This document shows, in pieces, positions 52,506 to 62,408 of a DNA stretch of 64,000 nucleotides. Each line of letters begins with the position of its first letter. Position 1 is the stretch's first letter. The DNA comes from Hyphomicrobiaceae bacterium (GTDB lineage: Bacteria; Pseudomonadota; Alphaproteobacteria; Rhizobiales; Hyphomicrobiaceae). The position numbers were made by a program, and so were the translations under genes. The notes beneath the pieces were generated by a model. It saw only the letters and a program-made list of their open reading frames with translations. It did no database searches and was not told the DNA's origin. The DNA lies in assembly GCA_020442165.1 (NCBI GenBank), contig JAGRKV010000075.1, positions 1 through 64,000 on the forward strand. Reading direction: 5' to 3'.

Positions 52506-53791
52506 TGCAGCACCCTTTGCTCACTGGATGGCGGCAGGTCGAACGCAAAGGACAGGCCGCGCCCGGCCTTGCTTTGCGCCGCTGACAATCGGCCACCGTG
52601 CGCTTCGACGATGGACCTGCAGATTGACAGGCCCATCCCCATGCCCGCTTGCTTCGTCGTCAGGAATGGCGTGAAGAGATTGTCCAGCTCATCGTCAGGC
52701 AATCCCGGTCCGGTATCGTCGATGCAAACTCTCGCCATGCCATTCGAGCCGGTGCTCGTGACGACCTTGATGCGCCTTCCGCTCGCAGGCACATTCTCCA
52801 TCGCATCAAAGCCATTACGGACGATATTGAGTACGACCTGCTCCAGCTGCGTCCGTTCTCCAAGTACGAGCGGCAAGTCCGCAGCGAAATTACATTCGAT
52901 GGCGACATTCTGAGCTTGTGCCTCGATCTGTGCGATTGAAAGCGCCCGCTCGACGATATCGTTGACCGAAATGCACGCCAGCTCTTCATCCGTCCGCGAG
53001 ATGAAGCCCCTTAAGGACCGAATGATATTGGCCGCGCGTTCCGCCTGCGCGCATACGTGCTCCATGGCTCCGACGACTTCCTCGCGGCCTTCGCTGTTGC
53101 GCAGCCGCAAAAGCGCACCCTTCGAATAGTTGGCGATTGCGGTCAGCGGCTGGTTGAGTTCATGCGCGAGCATCGTTGCCAACTGGCCTACCGTATCGAG
53201 CCGCGATGCATGGGCGAGTTCCCGGTATTCGCGGCGCATCTGCTGCTCATAGCGCTTCTGGGCGCTGATGTTGCGGGTGATGGCAAGGATGGCCGTGACG
53301 TTGCCATGCGCATCCGTAAGCGGGGCTGCGTGCGTCTCCATCCACAGCCGCCTGTCCTTGAGCGAAATGATCTCGAATTCGAGCTTCTCCACCGCACCCG
53401 CAAACACCCGCTGGGTGAGCGAACGGTAGGCGGCCGCATAGTCGGGTGCCACAAGCTGGTAGACCGAAATGCCAATGACATCAGAGGGAGCTTCCGCCTC
53501 CACCAGACGCAACCCGGCCGGGTTCATCTCAAGGATAGTACCGTCCTGGGCATGAACTTTGACGCACTCGGGCTCGGTTTCGATGATCTGACGCAGCCGC
53601 TTTTCATTCTGCAGCAACAGAGCCTGGGTGGCCTGACGTTCGACGACCTCCCGTTCAAGCACCCTCTTGGCGTGGCGCAGATTGGCATTCAACCGTGCGA
53701 CATAAATCATTGCGCAAACTGCAAGAACAATGGCTGCCGCGCAAAAGGCCGACCAAAAGCTCAACGCTGCGGGAATTTGGATCAAACGCAA
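52502..53791 (-). CDS. PAS-domain sensor histidine kinase (FixL-like)
   Basis: 429 residues. One membrane helix ([20 protein letters not shown]), a PAS domain ([20 protein letters not shown] to TRNISAQKR), the HisKA box [18 protein letters not shown] and the ATPase with N box [27 protein letters not shown] and [20 protein letters not shown]. It phosphorylates the regulator encoded next. The signal is unknown; no haem-binding FixL signature is evident. The start is a TTG; a second TTG two codons later has better spacing from GAGG. Confidence 0.9.
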   Translation of the reverse strand: MRLIQIPAALSFWSAFCAAAIVLAVCAMIYVARLNANLRHAKRVLEREVVERQATQALLLQNEKRLRQIIETEPECVKVHAQDGTILEMNPAGLRLVEAEAPSDVIGISVYQLVAPDYAAAYRSLTQRVFAGAVEKLEFEIISLKDRRLWMETHAAPLTDAHGNVTAILAITRNISAQKRYEQQMRREYRELAHASRLDTVGQLATMLAHELNQPLTAIANYSKGALLRLRNSEGREEVVGAMEHVCAQAERAANIIRSLRGFISRTDEELACISVNDIVERALSIAQIEAQAQNVAIECNFAADLPLVLGERTQLEQVVLNIVRNGFDAMENVPASGRRIKVVTSTGSNGMARVCIDDTGPGLPDDELDNLFTPFLTTKQAGMGMGLSICRSIVEAHGGRLSAAQSKAGRGLSFAFDLPPSSEQRVLQ

Positions 53792-53970
53792 AACCTCTCA
53801 TTTAAGAAGACTATTGATCGATTTTTAATTCCTATAGATAGTTGGCAATTTTGGATCGCCGTGTCGGTGTCTCAGATTTTTAGCCTACCACGTACAAGCT
53901 CTTCCGTATCGCCGTGATTGCTACTTTATCAGGACATGGCTTCGGCGATTTTAAGTCCATGCCGAAATAC

Positions 53971-54000
53971 AAAAAGGGAGCAGGTTTGCACCCGCTCCCT
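53971..54000 (-). terminator. Rho-independent terminator of the porin gene
   Basis: Reverse strand AGGGAGC and GCTCCCT arms with a 12-base loop, followed by TTTTTG, 148 bp after the porin stop. The 356-bp gap between porin and kinase genes (53792-54147) holds nothing else supported. Confidence 0.8.
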
Positions 54001-54147
54001 CAGTCAGGGCTGGAATGGTGGTGGAGCCTTTGTCAGGCCCGGATCGTCAGGGAGAAGGAATGACGATCCATTCCAACACTAAGGTGGTGGGAGTTGAACT
54101 TGGTCCCTTGAGACCAAGCCGGTCTCCCGTACTTGATTGGTGTGTCA

Positions 54148-55530
54148 TCAGAACGAGATCAGGCCGCCGAATGTTACAACGTGGAGATCGTCAAGATCGT
54201 CAAAGTTGCCCGGGACGCCGGGGCCCGACATGCTCGGATCATAGTTCTTGTAGTTGAGCCAGAGAGACATCGCAGCAGCATCGATCTCCTGCACCACGCC
54301 GAGGCCCCACTGACGCAGCTCGGTGCCGGTGACACCAAACGCCGTCAGGGCCGGATGGTACATGTCATCGCGCACACCATACTCACCATAAAGCACGGTA
54401 TGTCCGAGAGGCGCCCACTTCCGGCGCAGACCGGCTTTCAGGTACCAGTTGCTGCCGCTCGGCTGGCCCGCAGTGATAGCGGGATCTGCATAAACACTGT
54501 TGTTGTCTTCGACGCCGTAGGCACCATAGAGGAAGAGGCCCGTCGGCGTGTGTTGAACGTAGCCGCCGATCTGGAAGTATCCGGAATCGAGGTGCACGGG
54601 GTGGAATGCAGTCAAACCGGTGACTGTATCAAAGCCCATGAATTGCGTTTCGTCGCTGTGGTGAGAATAGGCAGCCGCGATTGCAACCTTGATCCCATTG
54701 AACTCACCGGCGTAGCGCAACGCAACGTCCCAGAAATCATCCTCGCCCCAGCTGGCTGACATCGAAAAGCCGCCAAACGTGGGAGAATCGTAGCGAACGG
54801 CATTGGTGGGAATGCCATTGCAATCGCCGGCAACCGGGAGCGCGGTCGAGCCGCACCACATCAGTGCGCCGGTCGGGAAACCAGTGCCGTTGGGCAGTAC
54901 GAGCTGCGTTCCGTTCTGCGAGAGGTTGATGGCCATGCCGTCGAGCGGAACCCAGTTCGCCATGACAAGCGAACCCGATCCATCGACGAGAGCCGCTGCA
55001 TGTTGCGATGCTTGCGGAATCAGGCCGACGCTGACCTGGCCGAGCCGGTTGCTCTTCAAGAACCAGAACGAATAGAGCACCTCCGCCACGTTGGTGCCAA
55101 GCCCACCGTTCGAATTCACGATACGCAGCGCAGAGGGACCATCATCGCGGAACCGCGAGTTGCCGGCGGTCAGAGGATCAGAGGTGTCGACCTCAATCTG
55201 AATGACATAACCAGCCGACCACTCCGGCGAAATGGTCGCCGCACCGGTCAGCTTGAAGTGTGAACTGAGAGTCGAACCGACACCCGTCACATACGTGTTG
55301 CTGGTCGCGCCATTGTCATACCACATGACCTGTTCGGCCACCCAACCGGTGATCGCGAGTGAGACCTTGCGGTTGCCCTTTCGAACAGTGGTTGCTTCAA
55401 GTTCAGCGACACGCTCTTCCAGATCCGCACAACAATCGCCGCCAAGATCCGCGGCGCTGACCGGTGTAATTGCCATGCTGGCGCTGAGAACCCCCCCGAG
55501 CGCCGCCGCATATAGGCCAAGCCTTTTCAT
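54148..55530 (-). CDS. Outer-membrane porin
   Basis: 460 residues. Signal peptide MKRLGLYAAALGGVLSASMA; mature start ADLGGDCCADLEERVAELEA is a short coiled coil as in porins of this order, then KVSLAITGWVAEQVMWYDNG opens the barrel. Many aromatic strands follow, ending DLHVVTFGGLISF with terminal Phe. It allows diffusion of small solutes. A strong terminator follows. The upstream region is long, so it is probably a single highly expressed gene. Confidence 0.9.
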   Translation of the reverse strand: MKRLGLYAAALGGVLSASMAITPVSAADLGGDCCADLEERVAELEATTVRKGNRKVSLAITGWVAEQVMWYDNGATSNTYVTGVGSTLSSHFKLTGAATISPEWSAGYVIQIEVDTSDPLTAGNSRFRDDGPSALRIVNSNGGLGTNVAEVLYSFWFLKSNRLGQVSVGLIPQASQHAAALVDGSGSLVMANWVPLDGMAINLSQNGTQLVLPNGTGFPTGALMWCGSTALPVAGDCNGIPTNAVRYDSPTFGGFSMSASWGEDDFWDVALRYAGEFNGIKVAIAAAYSHHSDETQFMGFDTVTGLTAFHPVHLDSGYFQIGGYVQHTPTGLFLYGAYGVEDNNSVYADPAITAGQPSGSNWYLKAGLRRKWAPLGHTVLYGEYGVRDDMYHPALTAFGVTGTELRQWGLGVVQEIDAAAMSLWLNYKNYDPSMSGPGVPGNFDDLDDLHVVTFGGLISF

Positions 55531-55969
55531 TGTTCCATTCCCTTATATCTGTGCTGCTCAATCGCCCCGAAGATCGAGCAACAGCGTTATGGCCGTTTCC
55601 TACAAACTCATTTCGCCGTCGCCGAGCCGTTCCAACACGCACGAGAGGCGAACGGCGGCGACATGGGAAAAACGCATGCTAGTTATGCGGGCGGCGGATA
55701 GGCGGCGACAACACAAAACGGCCGGTGTGTTAGAATGAAAGGCCCTTATGTGCCTTGCTCGATACACAAATTGCACAACCAAATAATTGGCGTTGCATAC
55801 CCCTATAAAAGGGATTTGAAGCGCAAATATATTGCGCCGATTCATTTGCTGATTGCCTGCAATGCGGCGTGCAAACCGCCACGCGACGCAGAACGATTCT
55901 GTCTGCAGCGGATGCAGTCCTACGATTGATGTCTGCGGCTGCGGTCAGGTGATTCGGATTCGATGTCGC
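55531..55969. other. Upstream region of the porin gene
   Basis: 439 bp between porin and mauG-like genes, AT-rich around 55770-55850. It should contain the porin promoter. A half match AGGGATTT (55810-55817) to the palindrome at 51850 is noted but weak. No gene is supported. Confidence 0.45.
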
Positions 55970-57103
55970 TCAGCGGCGGCCGCGGTCGTCACCGTCCAGT
56001 GTCTTGAGGAAGGCGACGAGGTTCGCCCTCTCCACCGGCGTCAGGTCAAGCCGCTTGAGCTTGCCATTTGTGGCGTGCTTGGCCGCCTCACCGCTGCTGT
56101 AGTATTCGACGACGTCCTCCAGCGTGGCGACCGATCCATCGTGCATGTATGGCGGTGTCCGGGAGACGTTGCGCAGACTGGGCGTCTTGTAGGCCCAGCG
56201 GTCATCCTCGTTGAGCGTTACTTCAAATCGGCCGACGTCATTGCGGAGCTTTTCGCCGAAGGCGTCGATTTCGTGCCGCAGCATCCGCGTTTCCACCCCG
56301 GGTGCCAAGGGAATCACGTACTCGCGATCTGAATGCATCGAGGCGCGGTAGCCGATACCTGTGTTGTGGAAGAGGTGATCGGTGAAGAGCGCGGCATCCT
56401 TGCCGATCAAATGGCAGGAGCTGCAGCCTCCTTTTCCGGTGAATATTTCAAAGCCTGCCATCTCAGACTTCGTCAGTATCTGCTTCTCGCCGCCGAAATG
56501 CCAACGGTCGAAGCGCGAATTTCCCGACAACAGGGTTGCCTCATAGGCGGCGATAGCGTCGCCGACGGAATGGATCGAAATGCCTTCTGCGGCGTAGACG
56601 CGCTCGAAGCGTGCCTTGTAATCGTCGAGGCCTTCTATGCGATCAAGCACGTAACCCATGGAGGGGTTTGCCATCTCATCGGCGGCTAGCAGCGGCAACC
56701 ACACCTGTAGATCAAGGTGAGACTCGTGCCCGTCGTGAAAAAGCGTCTTCTGGTAGACAGAATTCAGTACCGATGGAGTATTCCGGCGGAGCGTCAACCC
56801 TTCCATTCCGATCGCGCGCTTCGATTGAGTCGATGCAAATGCATCCTCCTCGATGTGACACATCGCGCATGAGAGCGTGTTGTTGAAGGAAAGCCTGCGA
56901 TCAAAGAAGAGTTTTCGGCCCAATTCAATCTTGTCGACAGGCAACACCGCATACTTCTCAGGCACAGGCGGCAGGCCGAGTGGAGACGTGAGCTTCGTGT
57001 GACCGGCTTGCCTGGAAGCACTGCCGGACAACGCGCCGCCCGCAGCAACACCCAATCCGGCAAACACTGCGGCGACAAACACGGCTCGCGCCAAGGCTTT
57101 CAC
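55970..57103 (-). CDS. MauG/CcpA-like dihaem cytochrome c, MtoX operon
   Basis: 377 residues from a GTG with GAGGAG just upstream; the N-terminus is a signal peptide (KALARAVFVAAVFAGLG). Two CXXCH sites: CAMCH at 79-83 and CSSCH at 227-231. The N-terminal domain has RKLFFDRRLSFNNTLSCAMC and the C-terminal TPSLRNVSRTPPYMHDGS, as in dihaem peroxidases and MauG. It starts 10 bp after the SCO gene. In methanethiol-oxidising bacteria such a protein accompanies mtoX; a role in maturation of the enzyme cofactor is suspected. Confidence 0.88.
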   Translation of the reverse strand: MKALARAVFVAAVFAGLGVAAGGALSGSASRQAGHTKLTSPLGLPPVPEKYAVLPVDKIELGRKLFFDRRLSFNNTLSCAMCHIEEDAFASTQSKRAIGMEGLTLRRNTPSVLNSVYQKTLFHDGHESHLDLQVWLPLLAADEMANPSMGYVLDRIEGLDDYKARFERVYAAEGISIHSVGDAIAAYEATLLSGNSRFDRWHFGGEKQILTKSEMAGFEIFTGKGGCSSCHLIGKDAALFTDHLFHNTGIGYRASMHSDREYVIPLAPGVETRMLRHEIDAFGEKLRNDVGRFEVTLNEDDRWAYKTPSLRNVSRTPPYMHDGSVATLEDVVEYYSSGEAAKHATNGKLKRLDLTPVERANLVAFLKTLDGDDRGRR

Positions 57104-57113
57104 AGCCAACTCC

Positions 57114-57821
57114 TCACTTGGGCGCACGTTGCAGTGGAGGCAGAGCTCCTGACTCCATAAGCAACGTTCGGATGTCATTCTCTACGACTTCCGGTGTGAC
57201 GAAATTCGAAGAATAGACCTCTCGGACCCAGGATTTGTCGTCCAGGAGATAATACTTCACTTGATGGCTAATCGTCGTGACCGGATTGCCGTTGGCATCG
57301 AGGTCCCGGGCGGCCGCCTGGCCGAATCCGTCCAGGATTGAGCCCAGGAAGCCGTCTGACCAAGTCGTCAGAAAGTGCCACGGGGAGATTTTCTGAGTGC
57401 TACGCCGACCAATGGAAAAGATATTAAGGCCGGTGGGCGTGTCGACCCTCGGATCGAGGCTAATCAAAACAAGCCGCACCTTGCCGTGCAACCGCTTGTC
57501 CTTCGTGATCGCTTCATGGACAGTTTCGAATGTTGTCCAGATCGTGGGGCACCCTTCGGGATCGCGGCATGTCGAGTAGAAGAAACTCAACAGCGTGACC
57601 TTGCCGCCGGTATAGCGGGACAGCCGGTGTGGCCACCATGCGCTGTCTTCGAGGACCCAATTGTCAGGTGCCTTGAAGATGCGCGCAAGCTTGTATGTGC
57701 CCGGCGGCGGAAAAGGAGAAACATCAGCCGCGTTCCCATGTGCCACCACCGCAGACGGGAGCCCGATAATGGTGGCGATGGCGAGAACGCGGCTGAGTTT
57801 CAGGAGACAGGAGGAAGCCAT
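57114..57821 (-). CDS. SCO1/SenC-like copper protein with CX5C site
   Basis: 235 residues. Signal peptide RVLAIATIIGLPSAVVA, then a thioredoxin fold. SCO proteins bind copper with CX3C and a distal His; here the site is FFYSTCRDPEGCP (C85 and C91, spacing five) with H186 in ISHQVKYYLLDD. So the metal loop is two residues longer than usual. It lies between mtoX and mauG and probably loads copper into methanethiol oxidase. AAGGGTG precedes the ATG. Confidence 0.85.
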   Translation of the reverse strand: MASSCLLKLSRVLAIATIIGLPSAVVAHGNAADVSPFPPPGTYKLARIFKAPDNWVLEDSAWWPHRLSRYTGGKVTLLSFFYSTCRDPEGCPTIWTTFETVHEAITKDKRLHGKVRLVLISLDPRVDTPTGLNIFSIGRRSTQKISPWHFLTTWSDGFLGSILDGFGQAAARDLDANGNPVTTISHQVKYYLLDDKSWVREVYSSNFVTPEVVENDIRTLLMESGALPPLQRAPK

Positions 57822-57852
57822 GTCACCCTTAAATCGCTTGGAAGTTGATCGA

Positions 57853-59169
57853 TCAGTTCAGAAGCGAACGATAGACTTCCATCGTCGATCCGATTGCCTT
57901 GGAGTTCGGGCGGGCCGAGAACTTCATATGATGGGCGCGCCCCAGCTTCAGTGCGACGAAGTCCACCTTGAAGCGCTCCTGCAGCTCCTTGCCGTCCCAA
58001 TCATACAACTTCAGGAACTGATCGTTCTCCTCACCCTTCTTATCCCAGTTTCCGAGCAGTGACGTCGTGAAGTAGACGCGCTTGCCGTCCCAGCTCTGGG
58101 AAACCATGTTGACCTGGTTGCCGATCTTCTTGGTGTAGACTTGCTTTGGGGCCTCGGGATTGGAGATGTCGAACAGCCGCGTGCTGCCGTCCATGAACGT
58201 GTTGACCCACAGGTGCTTTCCGTCGGCGGCGATCGAGATATCGACCGGCAGCGGAATCTTGGCGGGGTCGCCCACGGTCGCAACGTCCTTGGCTTGCCAT
58301 TCACCCTTGTCGTCCTTGCGGACAAGCCAGATCTTGGATGTCAAAGCTGTTGCCGTCAGTGCCCAGTCGTCACCCGGCTTCAACGACCAACGAATTTCCA
58401 GCGGTGCGCCAGGGACCGATAGAACCTTGATCGGCTTCATCGACTTGTAGTCCCAAACGGCCATCGTGTTGCCGAAGTTCTTCATGGCGTCGGCATCCTT
58501 CACCAGCGTGCCGAGGTCCATCATGTAGTTGGTCCAGCCGGTGAAGCTGGATGTCAGCATGACGTTCTGGTTGGGGTTGATGCCGATGTCATAACCATAG
58601 GCGTCGCCACCCATTTCCGTACCAGGCATCGGATGCGTGGATACGATCTCGCCCTGGTTGGAGAAAACGATGATGCCAGTCTTGCCGGTGTGATCTTTCG
58701 AATTCGAAAGCGCCTGCACAGCGACACGACCCGGCAGGGCGTAGAATGTGTGCGGGCCAACGAAGCCCGTCTTATCCGCCAGATCAGTGATCGTCTTGTG
58801 CAGCTTGGGGTTGGCGGGATCCTGAATATCGAAGACGAAGATCTTGTTGTCATCCAGACGACCAGCCCACAGGTAACGGCGGTCATCCGTGAAACCCATA
58901 TGATGGGCTTCGCCACGACCACCAACCGAGATCGTGTTGACGACCTTGCCATAGGTGGCAGATCCGGGGATCACGTCGATCGTGACCAACTTGTCGGATT
59001 CGTCGCCCAGGCCTTTCATCCCCAGCGTCCAGACGTGAAGGTACTCTTCCTGCCCCTTGATGAGGGCTGCCGTGAAGGGCGAGTTGCACGTCTCATCCGC
59101 TTGAACGGCAGTAACGCCGCCACCAAGTAGTAATGCGGATAGACATGCACCCATAACCAGTGATCTCAT
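57853..59169 (-). CDS. mtoX: Periplasmic methanethiol oxidase
   Basis: 438 residues with signal peptide MRSLVMGACLSALLLGGGVT ending AVQA. SBP56 repeats follow: VTIDVIPGSATYGKVVNTIS, GEAHHMGFTDDRRYLWAGRL, VGPHTFYALPGRVAVQALSN and the late KLGRAHHMKFS. It converts methanethiol with oxygen and water to formaldehyde, sulfide and hydrogen peroxide in the periplasm. It leads the mtoX-SCO-mauG operon as in Hyphomicrobium. AGGAGG stands eight bases upstream. A LysR gene is divergent. The paralogue at 48082 lacks the signal peptide. Confidence 0.9.
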   Translation of the reverse strand: MRSLVMGACLSALLLGGGVTAVQADETCNSPFTAALIKGQEEYLHVWTLGMKGLGDESDKLVTIDVIPGSATYGKVVNTISVGGRGEAHHMGFTDDRRYLWAGRLDDNKIFVFDIQDPANPKLHKTITDLADKTGFVGPHTFYALPGRVAVQALSNSKDHTGKTGIIVFSNQGEIVSTHPMPGTEMGGDAYGYDIGINPNQNVMLTSSFTGWTNYMMDLGTLVKDADAMKNFGNTMAVWDYKSMKPIKVLSVPGAPLEIRWSLKPGDDWALTATALTSKIWLVRKDDKGEWQAKDVATVGDPAKIPLPVDISIAADGKHLWVNTFMDGSTRLFDISNPEAPKQVYTKKIGNQVNMVSQSWDGKRVYFTTSLLGNWDKKGEENDQFLKLYDWDGKELQERFKVDFVALKLGRAHHMKFSARPNSKAIGSTMEVYRSLLN

Positions 59170-59313
59170 CGCGATTTCCTCCTATCGCTTGGCCGTATCT
59201 GTGGCTCAAGTTCGTGCCTTGTTTAGTTCGGCAACGTGGACAAGAGGCTATGCGCTGCAATCGAAATGGTGAAATTCTATTTTCAAATACTATAGATAAA
59301 TTTGACCAATGAA

Positions 59314-59344
59314 TTGGCGCTCTGCGAATTGATTAGGCTATAAT
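59314..59344 (+). promoter_or_regulatory. Candidate promoter of the LysR gene
   Basis: TTGGCG at 59314-59319 and TATAAT at 59339-59344, spacer 19 (somewhat long). The 254-bp mtoX-lysR gap is AT-rich at 59270-59345 and should also hold the mtoX promoter and the LysR binding sites; CTATAG at 59290-59295 is one possible core. Confidence 0.45.
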
Positions 59345-59423
59345 GGATGAGTTCCTTGGTATTTCATCATACAAGATGTCGCTTTGCCAGGATGAACCCT
59401 AAACCACCGCTTGGACAGCCACC

Positions 59424-60380
59424 ATGAACTTGCAGCAGCTGAAATATGTCCTCGCGGTCGAGGAGGAAGGTTCGTTCGTGGCTGCCGCAGCGCGTTGCGC
59501 CAACACGCAGCCTACGCTCTCGAACGCAATCGCCCAGCTTGAAACGGAACTCGGACACAAGATCTTCAACCGGACGACGCGATCGGTGCAGCTGACGGCG
59601 TTCGGCGAGACACTGTTGCCGATAATCAGGGAGATACTTGGCGGGGTCGCCCGAATAGGGGAACTGGCCGAACGCCACGGCAGAGGGACGACAGGCACGA
59701 TCAAGGTCGGCTTTTCGCCTGTGGTTGGTATCGAGCAGACGACCCGTATCCTGCAACGCTTCAACACCCGGCATTCCGAAGTCACGATCGTATACCGCGA
59801 GGAAAATCTCGACGATTTGTGCAGGTTGCTTCGCAATCAGCTGCTCGATCTCGTGATCGCGCCGGTCGACTTGCGATCACCCGACCTCACGGATTGCGTC
59901 TATACGCTCATCCAGCGCGATCCACTGCTATTCGTGCCCAACCAGTCCAACGAGGACACATGGCTTGACCGTACCGAGGTCAACCTTTCCGAACTTGGCG
60001 CGGAAGAATTCGTCCTCGTGCCAGATGCCTGCGGGTTAACGCGCGTGACCAAGCGGCATTTCAACGATGAAAACATCACATTGCACCGCTATCCAGGTGA
60101 AGCGAGCAGCTATCGTGTGGTGGGCGAATGGGCGGCGTTGGGTCTGGGGTCGGGCATCCTGCCGGCATCGAAGGCCAGGCAGGACCTTGCCGGTCGCGTT
60201 GCCATTCCGATCGTCAATCACACCAAGCCTGTAACGATAGATTATTACGCCTTCGGCAAGCCCAACACCGTCACCAAGGAGTTGTTCGCCGAACTTTGGC
60301 AGAGCCTTATCGAAGCGCATCCTGAAAACGATGTACCGCACCTGGCGAGAACCCATCACAGCGTCAGCAAAAGTGCCTGA
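59424..60380 (+). CDS. LysR-family regulator (OxyR-like)
   Basis: 318 residues. The helix-turn-helix is MNLQQLKYVLAVEEEGSFVA to TQPTLSNAIAQLETELGHKI, and the effector domain starts at GTIKVGFSPVVGIEQTTRIL. Cysteines occur at LVPDACGLTRVT, near the place of the OxyR peroxidatic Cys, but the second OxyR Cys is not evident. Divergent from mtoX, so it probably controls that operon, sensing the substrate or the peroxide produced. Confidence 0.88.
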   Translation: MNLQQLKYVLAVEEEGSFVAAAARCANTQPTLSNAIAQLETELGHKIFNRTTRSVQLTAFGETLLPIIREILGGVARIGELAERHGRGTTGTIKVGFSPVVGIEQTTRILQRFNTRHSEVTIVYREENLDDLCRLLRNQLLDLVIAPVDLRSPDLTDCVYTLIQRDPLLFVPNQSNEDTWLDRTEVNLSELGAEEFVLVPDACGLTRVTKRHFNDENITLHRYPGEASSYRVVGEWAALGLGSGILPASKARQDLAGRVAIPIVNHTKPVTIDYYAFGKPNTVTKELFAELWQSLIEAHPENDVPHLARTHHSVSKSA

Positions 60381-60611
60381 TACTGTTTGCGACAAGAGCG
60401 CTGATCGTAGCAGCGACCGGTGATTGCACTCTTCTGCGGGGCCGAATCAACCCCAGGGTCAAAATCGCCGCCCACAATACTCCGGTTGAATTGGGCCCCC
60501 CGCAAGAACGCAGAAGCCGAGCACGCTCTTTGAGCGGCCCGGCAGAAAATTGGTTTGAATTGTGAGGGTGCCTAACGTGCACACCCTGGTGCGCGACCTT
60601 GTGTACTCAGA

Positions 60612-60806
60612 TCAGCGCCCCCGCGGACGGGGGATTCCGCGCCCGCCAGCTCCGCGCCCGCTGTGCTCGACCATCTGGTTGTTGGAAAACTCGAACTTCT
60701 CGATCGCGCTTTGATCGCTCGCATTGGCGGCCGTTCCAAATGAAAGCCCAGCTGCAAGCGTAGCAAGCACGGACAAGCTCGTGATGATTGAAATGCGCAT
60801 TGTCAT
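60612..60806 (-). CDS. Small secreted Gly/Arg-rich protein
   Basis: 64 residues. Signal peptide MTMRISIITSLSVLATLAAG, cleaved after ANA; the mature part of about 35 residues ends GRGAGGRGIPRPRGR. GGAAGG stands upstream of ATGs at 60806 and 60800. No family is recognised. Confidence 0.6.
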   Translation of the reverse strand: MTMRISIITSLSVLATLAAGLSFGTAANASDQSAIEKFEFSNNQMVEHSGRGAGGRGIPRPRGR

Positions 60807-61508
60807 ATTCCCTTCCTATGTGCCCTCTTGAGATGGGAAATATCTAGACTGACTCGATTGAACGGCAGTTGAACCCACCGTTCATTGGCAGTTCATTGAT
60901 GCAACCGGCTACGACTGGGTAAACCCATCGCGAATGGGACGGAGGCGGCAACCGCTCCGCCACATCGCCAGGCCAGTTGCGAGGCGCACTGCTGTCGAGG
61001 CCTTTCAGATCCGGGACTGGTGACTAACCCGACAGCGATAATGCTGCGCGCTACCCGGGGCCCGTCGCGGCTCCCGTAGTGTACGTCGCTTCGTTCTGCA
61101 TCGAGGACGCTGCAAAGTCAGATTGCTGAGATATGGCCTTTGACCACGTTTCGACCAGGATCGATCGCTCGAGACGCCGCTCCAGATCGGTAATGGGTTC
61201 TGGCAGAGGCCGCGCCCACCGTCCCATTTTTCAAATAGCTGCCATGCATGTGGAGCGTTGCCCGGTGATCGGGATCGCGCGGTCAATCCACATTCTGCTC
61301 CGAAACGTCCGATCAGGGCCGCGATTGCGTCATTCGCGACCTGGACCGCGCCGGGAACTTAGGAAAAGATGAGGTGAATCAAGTTTCGTTGCAGCAGCTG
61401 CGGCTAGTCTGCAGCCGCGCGCAGTTGCGAGTGCATGAATGGGGATGCGGTTTAGCCCTCCCTGGACCAATACGAACCTTTTCGCACGCACCTGAAGGGC
61501 TATTGCCG
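60807..61508. other. Gap upstream of the HAD gene
   Basis: 702 bp. Frames exist on both strands, including an extension of the HAD frame to 61374, but none has family similarity or ribosome sites. I see no RNA gene. Confidence 0.45.
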
Positions 61509-62408
61509 ATGGACATGAGAACGGACCCCGGCCAGAACGACAACACGCCGCCCATCTTTCCACATGCACGATCGCTGCTTGCGCGGTACGACGTGCTGTT
61601 TTCCGATGTCTGGGGCGTGCTGCACGACGGTGTCACGGCATATTCAGATGCCAGCGATGCGCTTGAGCGCTTCCGGTCGAACGGCGGGACCGTCATTCTG
61701 GTCTCCAACGCCCCTGTGCCCAACAGCCGGGTTGCTGAAATGCTGGCGGACAAGAACGTGCCACGAGGCTCATGGGACGCGATCGTCTCGTCGGGTGACA
61801 TTGCGCTGTCTCATATCGATGCCAAGGGGTATGAGCAGATGCACTGGATCGGCCCTGTCGACCGCGATGAAGCCCTCTTCAAGAGCCTGCACTGGCCTTC
61901 CGCTGCCATTGAGAGCGCCGACGCCATTTTGTGTAGCGGCTTGAACGACGACATCAACGAAACGGCGGAGAGCTACCGGCCACTGCTTGAAAAGGCTCTC
62001 GAGCGACAGCTGCCGTTCATTTGCGCCAACCCCGATCTCGTCGTCGACGTCGGCGGCAAACAGTATCTGTGTGCCGGTGCCATTGCCGATCTTTACGAAA
62101 GCATGGGTGGCCCTGTGTTCTGGGCTGGAAAACCGCATGCGATTGCCTACCGCGCCGCACACGAAGCAGCCGAGCGCATTCGCGGGCAGCACGTCGAACA
62201 TCACCGCATTCTGGTTGTCGGCGATGCCATCCGGACGGATCTTGCGGGTGCCAGGAATTTCGGGGTCGATGCGCTGTTCATCGGCAGCGGTATTCACAGC
62301 AACTCGCTGATGGAAGGCCACCACCTCAACCCCGCCGGCCTCGCAACCCTGTTTGCCGATGCCGGAGAGACGAGTGCGATCGGCGCTATGTCATTTCTGC
62401 GCTGGTGA
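61509..62408 (+). CDS. HAD superfamily (class IIA) hydrolase-like protein
   Basis: 299 residues from MDMRTDPGQN, preceded by GAAGGG. The nucleophile motif is FSDVWGVLHDG (D33), where the usual second Asp of DxD is replaced by Trp, as in the TIGR01459-type subfamily. SNAPVPN (motif II), CANPDLVVD, WAGKPHAIAY (motif III Lys) and VVGDAIRTDLAGARNFG (motif IV) follow. Substrate unknown; phosphatase activity may be altered. It overlaps the convergent gene by 18 bp. Confidence 0.85.
   Translation: MDMRTDPGQNDNTPPIFPHARSLLARYDVLFSDVWGVLHDGVTAYSDASDALERFRSNGGTVILVSNAPVPNSRVAEMLADKNVPRGSWDAIVSSGDIALSHIDAKGYEQMHWIGPVDRDEALFKSLHWPSAAIESADAILCSGLNDDINETAESYRPLLEKALERQLPFICANPDLVVDVGGKQYLCAGAIADLYESMGGPVFWAGKPHAIAYRAAHEAAERIRGQHVEHHRILVVGDAIRTDLAGARNFGVDALFIGSGIHSNSLMEGHHLNPAGLATLFADAGETSAIGAMSFLRW

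Noticed and set aside
53830..59310. CTATAGATA upstream of both the kinase gene and the LysR gene as a shared operator
   Set aside because: Only nine bases match without extended similarity, so chance is likely.
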